Positions 12,620 to 23,000 of a stretch of 64,000 nucleotides of DNA are shown here, piece after piece (the stretch's first letter is position 1; every line of letters starts with the position of its first letter). The position numbers and the translations under genes were made by a program. Below the pieces are notes generated by a model that worked only from the letters and a program-made list of their open reading frames with translations, did no database searches and was not told where the DNA came from. Source of the DNA: Congeria kusceri (Eukaryota; Mollusca; Bivalvia; Myida; Dreissenidae); the NCBI GenBank assembly GCA_027627225.1, contig CM051026.1, positions 3,870,701 through 3,934,700 on the forward strand. Direction: 5' to 3'.

Positions 12620-12800
12620 GACAACCCGACCCCAATGCAGACCAAGACAACCAGATCCCGTTACCGAGGAAAACCACACACCCGTTGCTGAGGACAACAA
12701 CACCCCGTTACTGTGGACAACCACACCCCGTTACCGACGACACCACACCCCATTGCCGAGGACAACAACACCCCGTTGCCGACGACGAACAAACTTCGAT
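12620..12800. repeat. 23-bp minisatellite, small array
   Basis: Six to seven diverged copies of the same 23-bp unit (CCCGTTRCCGAGGACAACMA), followed directly by the copy 2 flank (12,800-13,000). Confidence 0.88.
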
Positions 12801-13010
12801 TTAGACGATCTGTACACGATGCAGCCGAAACTCGATGCAGACGACATACCGGTACATTGACGCATGCGCAAGCGACCTGTTAAGTACAATAACACAACAA
12901 AAACAGAACGTAAGAACAAATACAGTAAATTGTGGTCATATATATATGTTCCTGCTTTCGTACGGCAGTACAATATTATTTTGTTCTGGTGCAAGACAAA
13001 AACAGTTTTA
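12801..13010. repeat. Array-flanking segment, copy 2
   Basis: Second copy of the flank seen at 12,275-12,480. Shared landmarks are GCAGACGACATACC, GACGCATGCGCAAGCGACC and AGAACGTAAGAACAAATAC. It leads into the block repeat copy at 13,065. Confidence 0.7.
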
Positions 13011-13064
13011 TTTGAATGCTCCTGATAAAATTGTCTTTTTTTTTCATTACAGAAATAATAGCTG

Positions 13065-14530
13065 GTTCTAAACCCCCACTTTTACATGTCACGTGATCCA
13101 ACAATACAACGTTCATCGGTCTCCTATAGACGCTTTTTTCGGTTCCAGTCTTTGGGCCGCCAAGTTGACAAGTTTAATCGATCCCGTACAGACGCATTCC
13201 GCCCTTCAACGGTGCTCCTGTTTTCAATCGACTGCGGGAACAAAGCCGGTTGCTATTGGAAACCAGCAACAAATAAGTCAAAACGACATCACGTATTCAC
13301 GTAATTTGCAAGTTAAAGTTTGTATTAAAGTCACTGCCTCTCAAATTAAAAAAATATTTATTTAAGAAAATGTTTATTAATTTTAGTTATTAACTAAAAA
13401 TAGTGACATCTCCAGCGTCGAATGTTATAATCCCTTAGTAAACGTATTTATTTTAGCTCGATTGTGTCGAAAGCCATAGGCTTATTGAGTCATTTTTAAG
13501 TCCGTTGCTGGGTAGAACCAGTATTGGTGTATTTTGAGAAAGATTGTTCGAACGCTCATTGAGTAGGGATCGAACTCGTGACCTCCCTAACGCATGGCGG
13601 ACACCATATCCTTAACTGGTACCATTACGGCCTCCATTAATCCGTTAAATGTACACTTTCTAAATTGGCTTTGTGTAACCAAATGGCAGCTTTAACTCGC
13701 AAAGTCGGGATTGGGGTGTAAAAAATTGTTATACATGCGTGACATTTATCTGAATTATTAACATAAAAAATGATATTAACTTTATTTATCATTATTTAAA
13801 AGTCGGAAAAAATGAGTGTTTGTTTCTGTAAATTCTCAGACTCGGTAAAATCAGGCGACAAGATGGAAATAGGGCGCCCCCACCCTGCCGTCTGGCTTTT
13901 CAGGATATGACCTGGGATTTCTAAGGAATAAATACGGGTCTTTTCTGACAGTCAAAATATTGGGGTTTAAATAAAATATGTTGATACTGCGTCCAAAGTT
14001 TTACGAGTTGCCATTTGCGTTAATTTAATTTACCATAATAATAAATTGTAGATTAATAATGTTCTAAAGCAATTAACACAATGCAGGCAGTATAAAACAA
14101 CACTCTGGCATGCAATTAAATATAAAATAAATGTATTTATGGATTTTTTTTATTTCAGCGTTATATCTGACGTGTTGTCCACTGAGTGATTGCTATGCTG
14201 CAGAAGTGCCGTTTCTCTGAGCCCGATTCCGACGACACCCAATCTCAGTTTTGCTCCATTCCGGTGACAGCAGAGTCTGATGTAGACATCAGTCCAAGTT
14301 CGATTCAGGCGACGACGACCCAATGTAGGTCTTTGTTTGTAAATATGATAACTATTTTCAGAGAGACATGCCGCAAATCAGAGCTGGATGAAAAAAACTA
14401 CAACAAGAAAAAAAACACCATTTGATGCAGACAACAGCCATGTGGAAAAAATAACAACCAGAGTTTGATGCAGACGACAATAGGTGGCGACAATTCAAGT
14501 TAAGTTTTATTTTTATATTGTTGATGAGAA
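13065..14530. repeat. Block repeat, copy 2 (partner 8,985-10,075)
   Basis: Homologous to 8,985-10,075 in the same orientation, and longer because it contains a SINE-like insertion at 13,455-13,636. Short frames at 13,086-13,365 and 14,186-14,425 lie within repeated sequence and carry no recognisable domain. Confidence 0.75.
13455..13636 (-). mobile_element. tRNA-derived SINE copy a (array domain)
   Basis: On the minus strand the head has a box B-like CACGAGTTCGATCCCTAC after a GATATGGTGTCCGCC segment. The body holds ACTGGTTCTACCCAGC, and the 3' end is TTTCGACACAATCGAGCT. The same order is seen in five other copies within 3.5 kb. Confidence 0.72.
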
Positions 14531-14894
14531 TTTCAAAGTAACGTGTTGGCAGCCAAGAATTTTGTGTCGAATACAACCAGGGGCCAAGACCGACGACGAT
14601 CCATGGTAGATGAAGAAAACAACCCGACACCAATGCCGACGACAACACGAGCTAAGTCTTGTTTTATTCTGTTAATAATGCAGTCCACCGACAGAGCCAG
14701 ATGCAGATGGCAGTCAGAGCTAGATGACAACAGATTTAACGTCTATTGACTTAATATTTTAGTTCTATAAGTTACAAGAATAGGCCGTGCCTTGCGTAAA
14801 ATCAACTGAACATGTCTGTTAATGTTTTAGCTTCACAATTATGAATTGTTTTGTTTAAACCTATTTATATTTGATCCATTATGTGGAAAGACAA

Positions 14895-15018
14895 AGGCGT
14901 ATTGAGATACATGGCTTATGGAGTAACTTTCGAGTCCGTGGGTAGAACCAGTACTTGGCGTCGAATTCGGGACCATCAGATCGAAAGGCGGACACCATAC
15001 CATTTAAACCAGTGACAT
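14895..15018 (-). mobile_element. tRNA-derived SINE copy b (internally deleted)
   Basis: Retains the GGTATGGTGTCCGCC head segment and the ACTGGTTCTACCC body motif. The part between them (the GAGCGTT.GAACTTTCTC segment) is largely missing, and the 3' end is diverged. Confidence 0.6.
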
Positions 15019-15169
15019 TTTAAATGGTTCGTGAAAATGTATGTGTATAGATATAAATTGCACGAAAAATATACGCTGGCTATAAAACAACGCTTAATTT
15101 TTAGTTTGTAATATTTTCGTCTTTGTACATATTGTGTTGTCAAAAAGATTCAATTATTTTAGAAGCCGG

Positions 15170-15700
15170 TGAAGTAGTGTTTAGCCGCAGACGACAACGC
15201 GAGCTAAATAACGAGCAGAAAAGTCCGAAACAAATTGAGGACAACAACTGAATTAGCGTGCATGGTCATGTTTTCTTTTTATTTTAAATACATTTTATAA
15301 TAATAAACGCCGGGATTTTTGTGAGCTCAACGTTTCTGTTGATTTGTTTTGGTTGTACTAGTGATGAGAGTTTTAGTTTAGTTTAAAACATTTGTCTAAG
15401 CTCGATTGTGTCGAAACCTTGAGCTTATGGAGACACTTCTGACACTTCAAGTCCGTCTTCTGGGTAGAACCAGTACTCGGTGTCTTTTCGAGAAAGTTAT
15501 TTTGAACGTTTCCATCTTAGGGATCGAACTAAGGACCTACCAATCGCAAGGCGGACACCATAATAAATAACCGTATACCACCTCAAACTTACTGATATTT
15601 TAAGTGATTCGTTAAAACTTTAAAATGTTTAATGTTTATTTTGCAACATTTACCCCTTAATTTACAGATGATTCTATTTCAAAATAATTTCAGCAATTCT
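15170..15700. repeat. Higher-order tandem unit 1
   Basis: Unit order: GCAGACGACAACGCGAGC core, ACTGAATTAGCGTGCATGG segment, TTTCTGTTGATTTGTTTTGG segment, SINE copy c (15,397-15,585), then an AT-rich tail ending in TTTCAGCAATTCTAGAAGCC. The same order recurs in the next units. Confidence 0.65.
15397..15585 (-). mobile_element. tRNA-derived SINE copy c
   Basis: Near full-length copy read on the minus strand. The tRNA-like head contains GGTGTCCGCCTTGCGATTGG and a degenerate box B. The body contains ACTGGTTCTACCCAGAAGAC, and the end is TTTCGACACAATCGAGCTT. Confidence 0.7.
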
Positions 15701-16040
15701 AGAAGCCGTGTAGTACTCTTTAGATGCAGACGACAACACAAGCTAAATGACAACAATGACGCATGCGCAGAAAATAGATAAAGGGCAACATCAACTGATT
15801 TAACGAGCATGGGCGTAATGTTTTAAATTACAACAATACAAGTCGTGATTTGCGTAAGATCAGCGTTAAATTTCTGTAAATGTGCTTGGGTTGTACTATT
15901 GATGAGAATTTTAGCTTATTTTATTTAAGCTCGATTGTGTCGAAAGCCTGAGCTTGAGACACTTTCAAAAAAGTTCTTTAGTAAAAGCCAGTACTAACTT
16001 AACGACCATGGGCTTAATGATATTGTTTTATTTTCAAGTA
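15700..16040. repeat. Higher-order tandem unit 2 (truncated)
   Basis: Begins with GAAGCCGTGTAGTACTCTTT and the GCAGACGACAACACAAGCTA core, then GACGCATGCGCAGAAAATAG and ATCAACTGATTTAACGAGCA. The contained SINE is truncated (15,926-15,996) and runs into a repeat of the AACGACCATGGGC segment. Confidence 0.6.
15926..15996 (-). mobile_element. SINE copy d, 3' fragment only
   Basis: Only the TTTCGACACAATCGAGCTT end and part of the body remain; the tRNA-like head is missing. Confidence 0.6.
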
Positions 16041-16123
16041 TAAGCTTACGATTAACGTTATATTTCTGTTGATTTGTTTTAGTTGTACTGTTGATAAGAA
16101 TTTTAGTTTGGTTTCAAAATATT

Positions 16124-16297
16124 TAAGCTCAATTATGTCGCAAACCTGTGGTTGGGACACTCAAGTGCGTTTTCTAGGTAAAGCTAGTACTTGGTGTCTT
16201 TGAGAAAGTTCTCTCAAACGCTCATCTGGCAGGGATGGAACTCCGGGCCTTCCGATCGCAAGGCGAACACCATATCATTTACACCACTATCACCTCA
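16124..16297 (-). mobile_element. tRNA-derived SINE copy e
   Basis: The minus-strand head includes ATGATATGGTGTTCGCCTTG and box B-like GGAGTTCCATCCCTGCC. The body motif is diverged (ACTAGCTTTACCTAGAAAAC). The 3' end is TTTGCGACATAATTGAGCTT. Confidence 0.68.
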
Positions 16298-16439
16298 CTG
16301 AGGATTTAATTGGTTCGTTAAAACCTTAAAATATATAATTATAAATACAAATAAATAGCAATACGATGAATAACGAAAATAATAGATTGACAATGAAAAT
16401 TATTTTAATAGTCTTATTTTTAACATTTTACTCTACTTG

Positions 16440-17000
16440 TACAAAAGTCTGTTCAATGTTGAACTTATTTCAGCAATTTAAAAAGCCAGTGTAGCAGTTT
16501 CATAGTCGCGGACGACAACACAATCTAAATGGCGACAATGACGCATGCGCAGGAAATAAATCGAGGATAACATCAACTGATTTAACTAGCACAGGCGAAA
16601 TGTTTTTGATATATTTTAAATTATAACTATAAAAGTCGTGATTTGCGTAAATAAATATTAAAATAAAAATACAAGCCGGGATTTGCGAAAAATCTACGTT
16701 ATATTTGTTCATTTCATATTAGGTTGTACTAAGGAGAAAATGGTTTTTAAAAGTTTGTTTAAGTTCGATTGTGTCAAAAGCCTTTGGGTAATTGCGACAC
16801 GTTCAAGTCCCGTCTTCTGGGTAGAACCAGTACTTGGTCTCTTTTTGAGAAATTCTTTCGAACGCTCTCCTGGTAGGTATCGAACTCGGGACCCCCCGAT
16901 CGCAAGACGGACACCATATCAACTACCCCACTGCGACTCCACCGAGATTTTAAGTGGTCCGTTATAACTTTAAAAATGTAGATAAATATACATTGCAGCA
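16440..17000. repeat. Higher-order tandem unit 3
   Basis: Repeats the order TTTCAGCAATTTAAAAAGCC, GCGGACGACAACACAATC, GACGCATGCGCAGGAAATAA, ATCAACTGATTTAACTAGCA, SINE copy f, then TTTTAAGTGGTCCGTTATAA. Spacing between successive GACGACAAC cores is about 550 and 780 bp because of internal indels. Confidence 0.62.
16760..16942 (-). mobile_element. tRNA-derived SINE copy f
   Basis: One of the better-preserved copies. The head holds GATATGGTGTCCGTCTTGCG and box B-like CCCGAGTTCGATACCTACC. The body holds ACTGGTTCTACCCAGAAGAC, and the 3' end is TTTTGACACAATCGAACTT. Confidence 0.7.
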
Positions 17001-17639
17001 CAATATTTGATGATGACAGCCCCCACTATCTCCCCATCGTGCAGTAGAGACTGCCCTTCACACGTTGGTCTAACCAGCCACCGACGAAGCTGTTCTAGTC
17101 GCAAAGCCACTAATTTTTAAGGGAGCAGTATCCATTGTCAACAAACGACCGAAGGAGCCCTACTACAAAACAAAACACGGCAGGTAAATGAATGGACTTT
17201 TTTTAAATAACTGGACGGATTTCCACAGGTTTTCACTGCGGCTAATTACAAGCTATTTAAAAGTTAAACGTTTTCTTTTAAGCGCAGGTTAACATCAGTT
17301 GAACAACGCTTAACGAATGCATTAATAACATTATTTGGGACTAATCCCTTATTTTTGTTATTTAATTTGGTTCCACTATTCGCAAGTTCAAAAGTTGAAT
17401 AAAACCGCTGCGTCGAAAAAATGTCTGATACGATACATACAGATTATTGTGATGATGGTAATTGTGCCTTTGTACTATTTTGTTATGAAAATGGTAATGA
17501 TAATGCTGTAAAAAAAAAATTAATCCATTTACAGAAATTAATATTTATGTCGTTTGATTTACATGTATCGATATAATATTATCCATGTTTATAGCGATTC
17601 TCACTTGCATTCTACCGAATGATTATACTGGTTTCAATG

Positions 17640-17995
17640 CAGACTAACAACCAGACCCCGATGCCGGCGACAACCAGCGGATGATATCGGCGTCAACCAC
17701 CGGAGATTCCGACGACAATCGGCACTTGATGCCGACGATAACCAGCGGACAATGCCGATGACAACCAGCGGACGATGCCGACGACAATTCGCGTACGATG
17801 CTGACGACAATTCGCGTACGATGCCGATGATAACCTGCGGACGATGCCGACGATAGCCAACGGACGATGGCGATGACAACCAGCGGACGATGCCGGCGAC
17901 AATCAGCATTCGATGCCGATGACAATCAGCGGACAATGCCGGCGACAATCAGCACTCGATGCCGACGACAACCAGTGGACGATGCAGACCACGAG
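17640..17995. repeat. 23-bp minisatellite, distal array
   Basis: About 15 in-register copies of a 23-bp unit GATGCCGACGACAACCAGCG plus GAC, varying at GATGACAAT, ATTCGCGTAC and AGCACTC positions. Period and core (GCCGACGACAAC) match the array 5.3 kb upstream. Open frames of repeated R, H, S and A on the minus strand are artefacts. Confidence 0.93.
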
Positions 17996-18239
17996 CATAA
18001 ATGGTAATTGTGTAAGGTGTATTTTCAAGAATTCACGTGAAATATAGCTGCAATTAGAAAACGATCAAATATGAATGATATGCAGGGTTATTAACGTTGT
18101 AAAAATGCGATGTCGTATATGGTTTAATAAATTATTAAAATCTGGTAAAATATTTGAAAATAACATATTTTTGTGCAATAAAGTACGGTTTCATCATGTT
18201 GATGCTACAAATATGATATGACGATAATTTATGATGATG

Positions 18240-18338
18240 ATATAATATTATTATTTTGATGATGATGATGATAATGGTGGTGGCGGTGGTGGTGGTGGTA
18301 CTGGTAGGGTGATGGTGGTGGTGGTGATGATGATGATC
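18240..18338. repeat. Compound (GAT)n/(GGT)n microsatellite
   Basis: Consecutive GAT, GGT and GGC trinucleotides with one TACTGGTAGG interruption. Simple repeat. Confidence 0.9.
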
Positions 18339-18339
18339 A

Positions 18340-18927
18340 AACTTTTATTATCCATACATAGGCAAGAAAGTCTAAATTATTGTACATCTACTTTCTTCTT
18401 TGCAGAAATGCCCTAAATGGAAAAGCATTGTTACCAAAAAGATGAGGAACAACACATGATCGAAGCTTCATAGTAAAACGGACAGTTAATTATGTAACAT
18501 AAATAGAAGAACAATGCATTATCGATACGTGAAGGAAACAGACAGATAATTTCCTTGACGAATTCAAATATACCCATATAAGCATGATAATCATTGTATG
18601 CTTAAGGCCATTACAACGCAACTTACGGTTCGATTATGACTTCAAATTATCTTACTGGGAGAAATGATTTCTGCTTTATTCGACCATAACATGAAACTAA
18701 AGGACCAGTCCCCTGGTTTAATCCAACACGCTGATGTTAAACAAATAATCACTACTCTGAATACAAAAAAACAGCATAGTTTCCAAAAAGTTGCAGTTAA
18801 AATGGTTTTAAGTTCACTAGTAATTCATTGACACGTGATGTTAGACTTGAAAGATAACGTACGAAAAATGTTATCATGCTCTATGCAACTGGAGAAATTT
18901 GAATTCTTAATAATAAACGAATGCAAA
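18340..18927. other. AT-rich flank of the LTR retrotransposon, no gene seen
   Basis: No recognisable repeat or exon. It ends in CAAA (18,924-18,927), which matches the four bases after the opposite LTR and is taken as the target-site duplication. Confidence 0.5.
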
Positions 18928-19662
18928 TGTTGCCGGTGTTTATTTCTTGTTATATGGGTGTGGGTCACCGGCTACCGTGTTGTGAAATACAACACAATAG
19001 TAATGTCTGAAATATATTTATTTATAATTAATATAAATAAATGAATGTTTCACATTCCAAGGTTGAATATCGAATGTCAAATACATTTAAAAATACAAAC
19101 AACAACCGACGGATAGTTAACAATTAATATGTTAACCAAAAGATGGAAATACAAATAATAACTACAATGTAATGCAATGTGAATGTATCAATTCAATAAA
19201 TACAAAAATATAAAATAATAGAAAATAATATTTACCTGAAATATATTTATTTATAATTAATATAAATAAATGAATGTTTCACATTCCAAGGTTGAATATC
19301 GAATGTGAAAATTCTCGACAAATCGTGAAGGATTAAAATGGTTGGGTGAACACAATCATGCAGTAATTGGGGGATCGAATCTGAGTGATGTTAATTATTG
19401 TTAGTCGTTGACAATAGAGATCAGCATAGTTTGTTAATTGAAAAGTTCTCAGTCTAAAAACTACGGATACTTCGTGACTATAACTGTACATATAAACCTT
19501 ACCTACATGTATCTATACACAAAATCTACTCTACCTAAATAGATTATAAATTAAATGATTTATAAAAATAAAAGGGATAAAATAACAAGGCAACACATTG
19601 TTATTGTTAATAATGTATTATTGTTTATTCAATAATAACGAATGATTTAATGGACTGTGACA
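18928..19662 (-). repeat. 3' LTR (735 bp)
   Basis: Starts TGTTGCCGGTG and ends GGACTGTGACA on the plus strand. Differs from the 5' LTR by a 6-bp CATGTA-type insertion near 19,505 and one substitution nearby. It contains an internal direct repeat of 71 bp (19,007-19,077 and 19,236-19,306), present in both LTRs. Confidence 0.96.
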
Positions 19663-19667
19663 TATAT

Positions 19668-19676
19668 CCCTTCTCC
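19668..19676 (-). promoter_or_regulatory. Polypurine tract
   Basis: Minus-strand GGAGAAGGG followed by ATATA directly upstream of the 3' LTR start (19,662). The position and purine composition fit the plus-strand DNA primer site of LTR elements. Confidence 0.75.
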
Positions 19677-20036
19677 GACTAGATGGCGTCCTCGACATCT
19701 TTTCATAAGAACTTAACGTGATACTGAATGGAATCATAAAAACGAACAATATCATGATAATAATATTTACAAATAATTTTCAGTAGTCAATGTACTTGAA
19801 CCTGTAATTTCAACAACAAAAAAGCAATTATGAAATATTACGCACAGTACATAATGCATAATTATTAATGATAAAATATATAAAATATACTCAAAATGTT
19901 AATTCAAAAACATGGTAATGATGTTATTTATATAAACACAATGTAATTCATTTGTAAGAAATGAAAATACATTATTATACACTGGTACAACACTCTGTCG
20001 TCTTTATGTACCTTGTGTTCAACTCTAAACTGTCAG

Positions 20037-23000
20037 TTATACAAATATCTCACACTCTGTCGGTATGGTAGTGACGTGGTGTTCCAGTATAAACTCACCG
20101 GAAGCGAACCTCTCGGGTTTGCGTGTCGTCCTGGTAGATCTGCGCGGGAGTACTCCGGGTTCACCAGGTTTCCTTCTGTGTGGCGGTCTGTACGGTGAAC
20201 TCGGTGATTCTCTGTCTGACGAGTCGCTACTGTCAGACGTTGACGTCTTGAGGTCGTGGTCGGCCTGAATCGATCGATCATCAAGTCGATCCGATGCAAT
20301 GCTTTGTATCGAGTCTGATGACGATGATCTTGATATTGGCAAGTTGTTAATCACAAGTAGATTGTTCCGATGAACGGTTTTCGCGTCGCCTTTTCCGTCT
20401 TCGCGTTTAATGCGAAAAACAGGTATGTCGGGGTCTGGCTGCGAAATAACTACGTAGGGGTGTTCATCCCAGATATCAGCTATTTTATTTTTACCACGTA
20501 AACCGTAGTTGCGTAGCAAAACACGATCACCACATTCAAGTTTAGCGTATTTCACCTTTTTGTCATAATACTCTTTTGATTTATGACCTTTATTTTGGGC
20601 TTGGCGATTCGCAATATTATACGAATTTTTTAAATTCTTTTCTAGGGTTTTCATGTATTGGGAATGGGATGAACCCTCGATATTTTGACGCTTTAAATTC
20701 AGTACAGCGTCGATCGCTAATCTTGGTGCGAACATCAACGTATATGGGGCAAACCCCGTACTTTCGTGTCGTGTCGCGTTGTATGCGTGTACAAGGGAGG
20801 GAATGGCAGATTTCCAGTCGGACTTACGATTCGGTTCAAGCGTTCGTAACATTTGTAAGAGGGTTTGATTGAACCTCTCACACTGACCGTTACCTTGCGG
20901 ATGATAGGCTGTGGTTCGGGTACGCTTAATACCAGCAATACGGCATAATCTTTGAATTACTTTTGACAGGAAATTTTGTCCCCGGTCACTATGGAGTTTT
21001 TGAGGGAAGCCGTAATGCACAAAGAAATTGTCCATCAGCACTTCAGCCGTTGTTCGGGCCGTTTGATTTCGGGTCGGTATAGCTTGTGAATACCGAGTGA
21101 AGTGATCGGTGATCACTAGTATATTCTCATACCCACCTTTGGACATTTCTAAAGACAGGTAATCGATGCACACAAGTTCCATGGGGAATGAGGAACTTAT
21201 ATTTACCAGCCCTGTAGCACGAGATGGCCGAATTTTGCTTTTAACACAGCGCTCGCATTTGTGTATCCAGTCTGATACGTCATTGTCCATGCCTGGCCAG
21301 TAAAATCGCTCTTTTAAGAGAGAAATTGTGCGGTCGCGACCTTGATGCCCAAGATCGTCGTGCAATGCTCTAAATATAGAGCGACGACCTGATTCAGGAA
21401 GTACAATTCGCTGAATTGTCTCCCCCTGTACATTGCCGGTATGATATAGGATATCATTGGACACAGATAATTTCTTGAATTGTCTGAGATATTTTCTTGT
21501 GGTAGGTGTCATGCATTGTATCTGTTCGGCCGACGGCGTGTGGTCACGAGCAACGTATTCTTTGATACAATGTATCGCAGTATCGGCATCTTGACCGATG
21601 ACCCAGTCCGTATTGCTCAAGACCTGAGCCCCATAGTATACATTTGTATCCGGTGGGTTAAATTGTGTTATGGGTTCGGTTGGCGTAGCTAATATAGCCT
21701 GTATTACACATTGTTCTATTTGTTTACATTGAGTTGTAAACATGTGCGTACTCTCATCTGACGATATGTTACAATCGTCATTGGGGTTTTGTTGGGGTCT
21801 TTGGCGTGATAGCGCGTCCGCTTCAATATTAAGCTTGCCAGAACGATAATTTATTTTGAAATTATAATTCGCAAGGGAGGCAGCCCATCTCTGACCACAC
21901 GCGTTTAGTTTGGCTGTACTTTGAACGTAGGTCAGGGGGTTGTTGTCCGTGAAAACTTCAAATTGCACGCCGTACAGGTAGTCGTGGAATTTTTCCGTGA
22001 TAGCCCACTTTAAGGCTAAAAATTCCAATTTACTTGAGTGGTAGTTGCGCTCAGCCGGTTTGAGACTCCTGCTTGCATAAGCGACAACTCTGTCTTCTTG
22101 GTACAAAACCGCACCGAGACCAGTAGCAGAGGCGTCTGTGTGCACTCGGAATGGTTTCTTGTAATCAACGTATGCCAAGACTGGTGCTGTGGTTAACTTT
22201 GACTTTATTAAGTCAAAAGCAGCCTGCTCAATATCGCCCCATTTAAAAGCATCAGTTTTGGGCTTACGGTTGTTGTGTTTGCTTTTGTCCGGATTTTCCC
22301 TCAATAGGTTATTTAGTGGACGGACAATGGAGGCAAAGTTAGCAATGAATCGTCGGTAATATCCGGCGAATCCAAGGAAACTGCGTACCTCTTTGACAGT
22401 CTGTGGTATTGGCCAGTGTACAACCGCTTCTATTTTAGCGGGGTCTGTTTTTATGCCTTCTGATGAGACTATATGGCCTAAATATTGGACCTCTTTCATT
22501 AGAAACTCACATTTTGAAGCTTTAAGCTTTAAATTGTGTGTTTCTAGTTGTGTAAAAACAGATTCTAGTCGCTCAACCATTTGCCCTACTGAAGAAGAAA
22601 ATACAATGATATCGTCCAAATATATTAGGCAGTCTCTGAGGTTGTGTTCGCCCATGCACCGCTCCATCAACCTTTGAAATGTTGCTGGGGCATTGCAGAG
22701 CCCGAAGGGAAGTCGGTTACATTCATAAAACCCCAGGGAGCCTACTTGGAATGCTGTCTTTTCTTTGTCTTTTTCGTCCATTTCGACCTGCCAATAACCC
22801 GATTTCAGGTCGAGTTTTGAGAAGTATTTGGCTCCTGACAGTAGGTGTAAGGTTTCATCAATGCGCGGAAGGGGGTACGCATCTTTATATGTGCGCGAAT
22901 TCAATTTTCTGTAATCAATACAGAACCGAATTGTGCCGTCTTTCTTACGGACAATAACAACATTTGATGAAAATGGACTTTGTGATGGCCGTATAACTCC

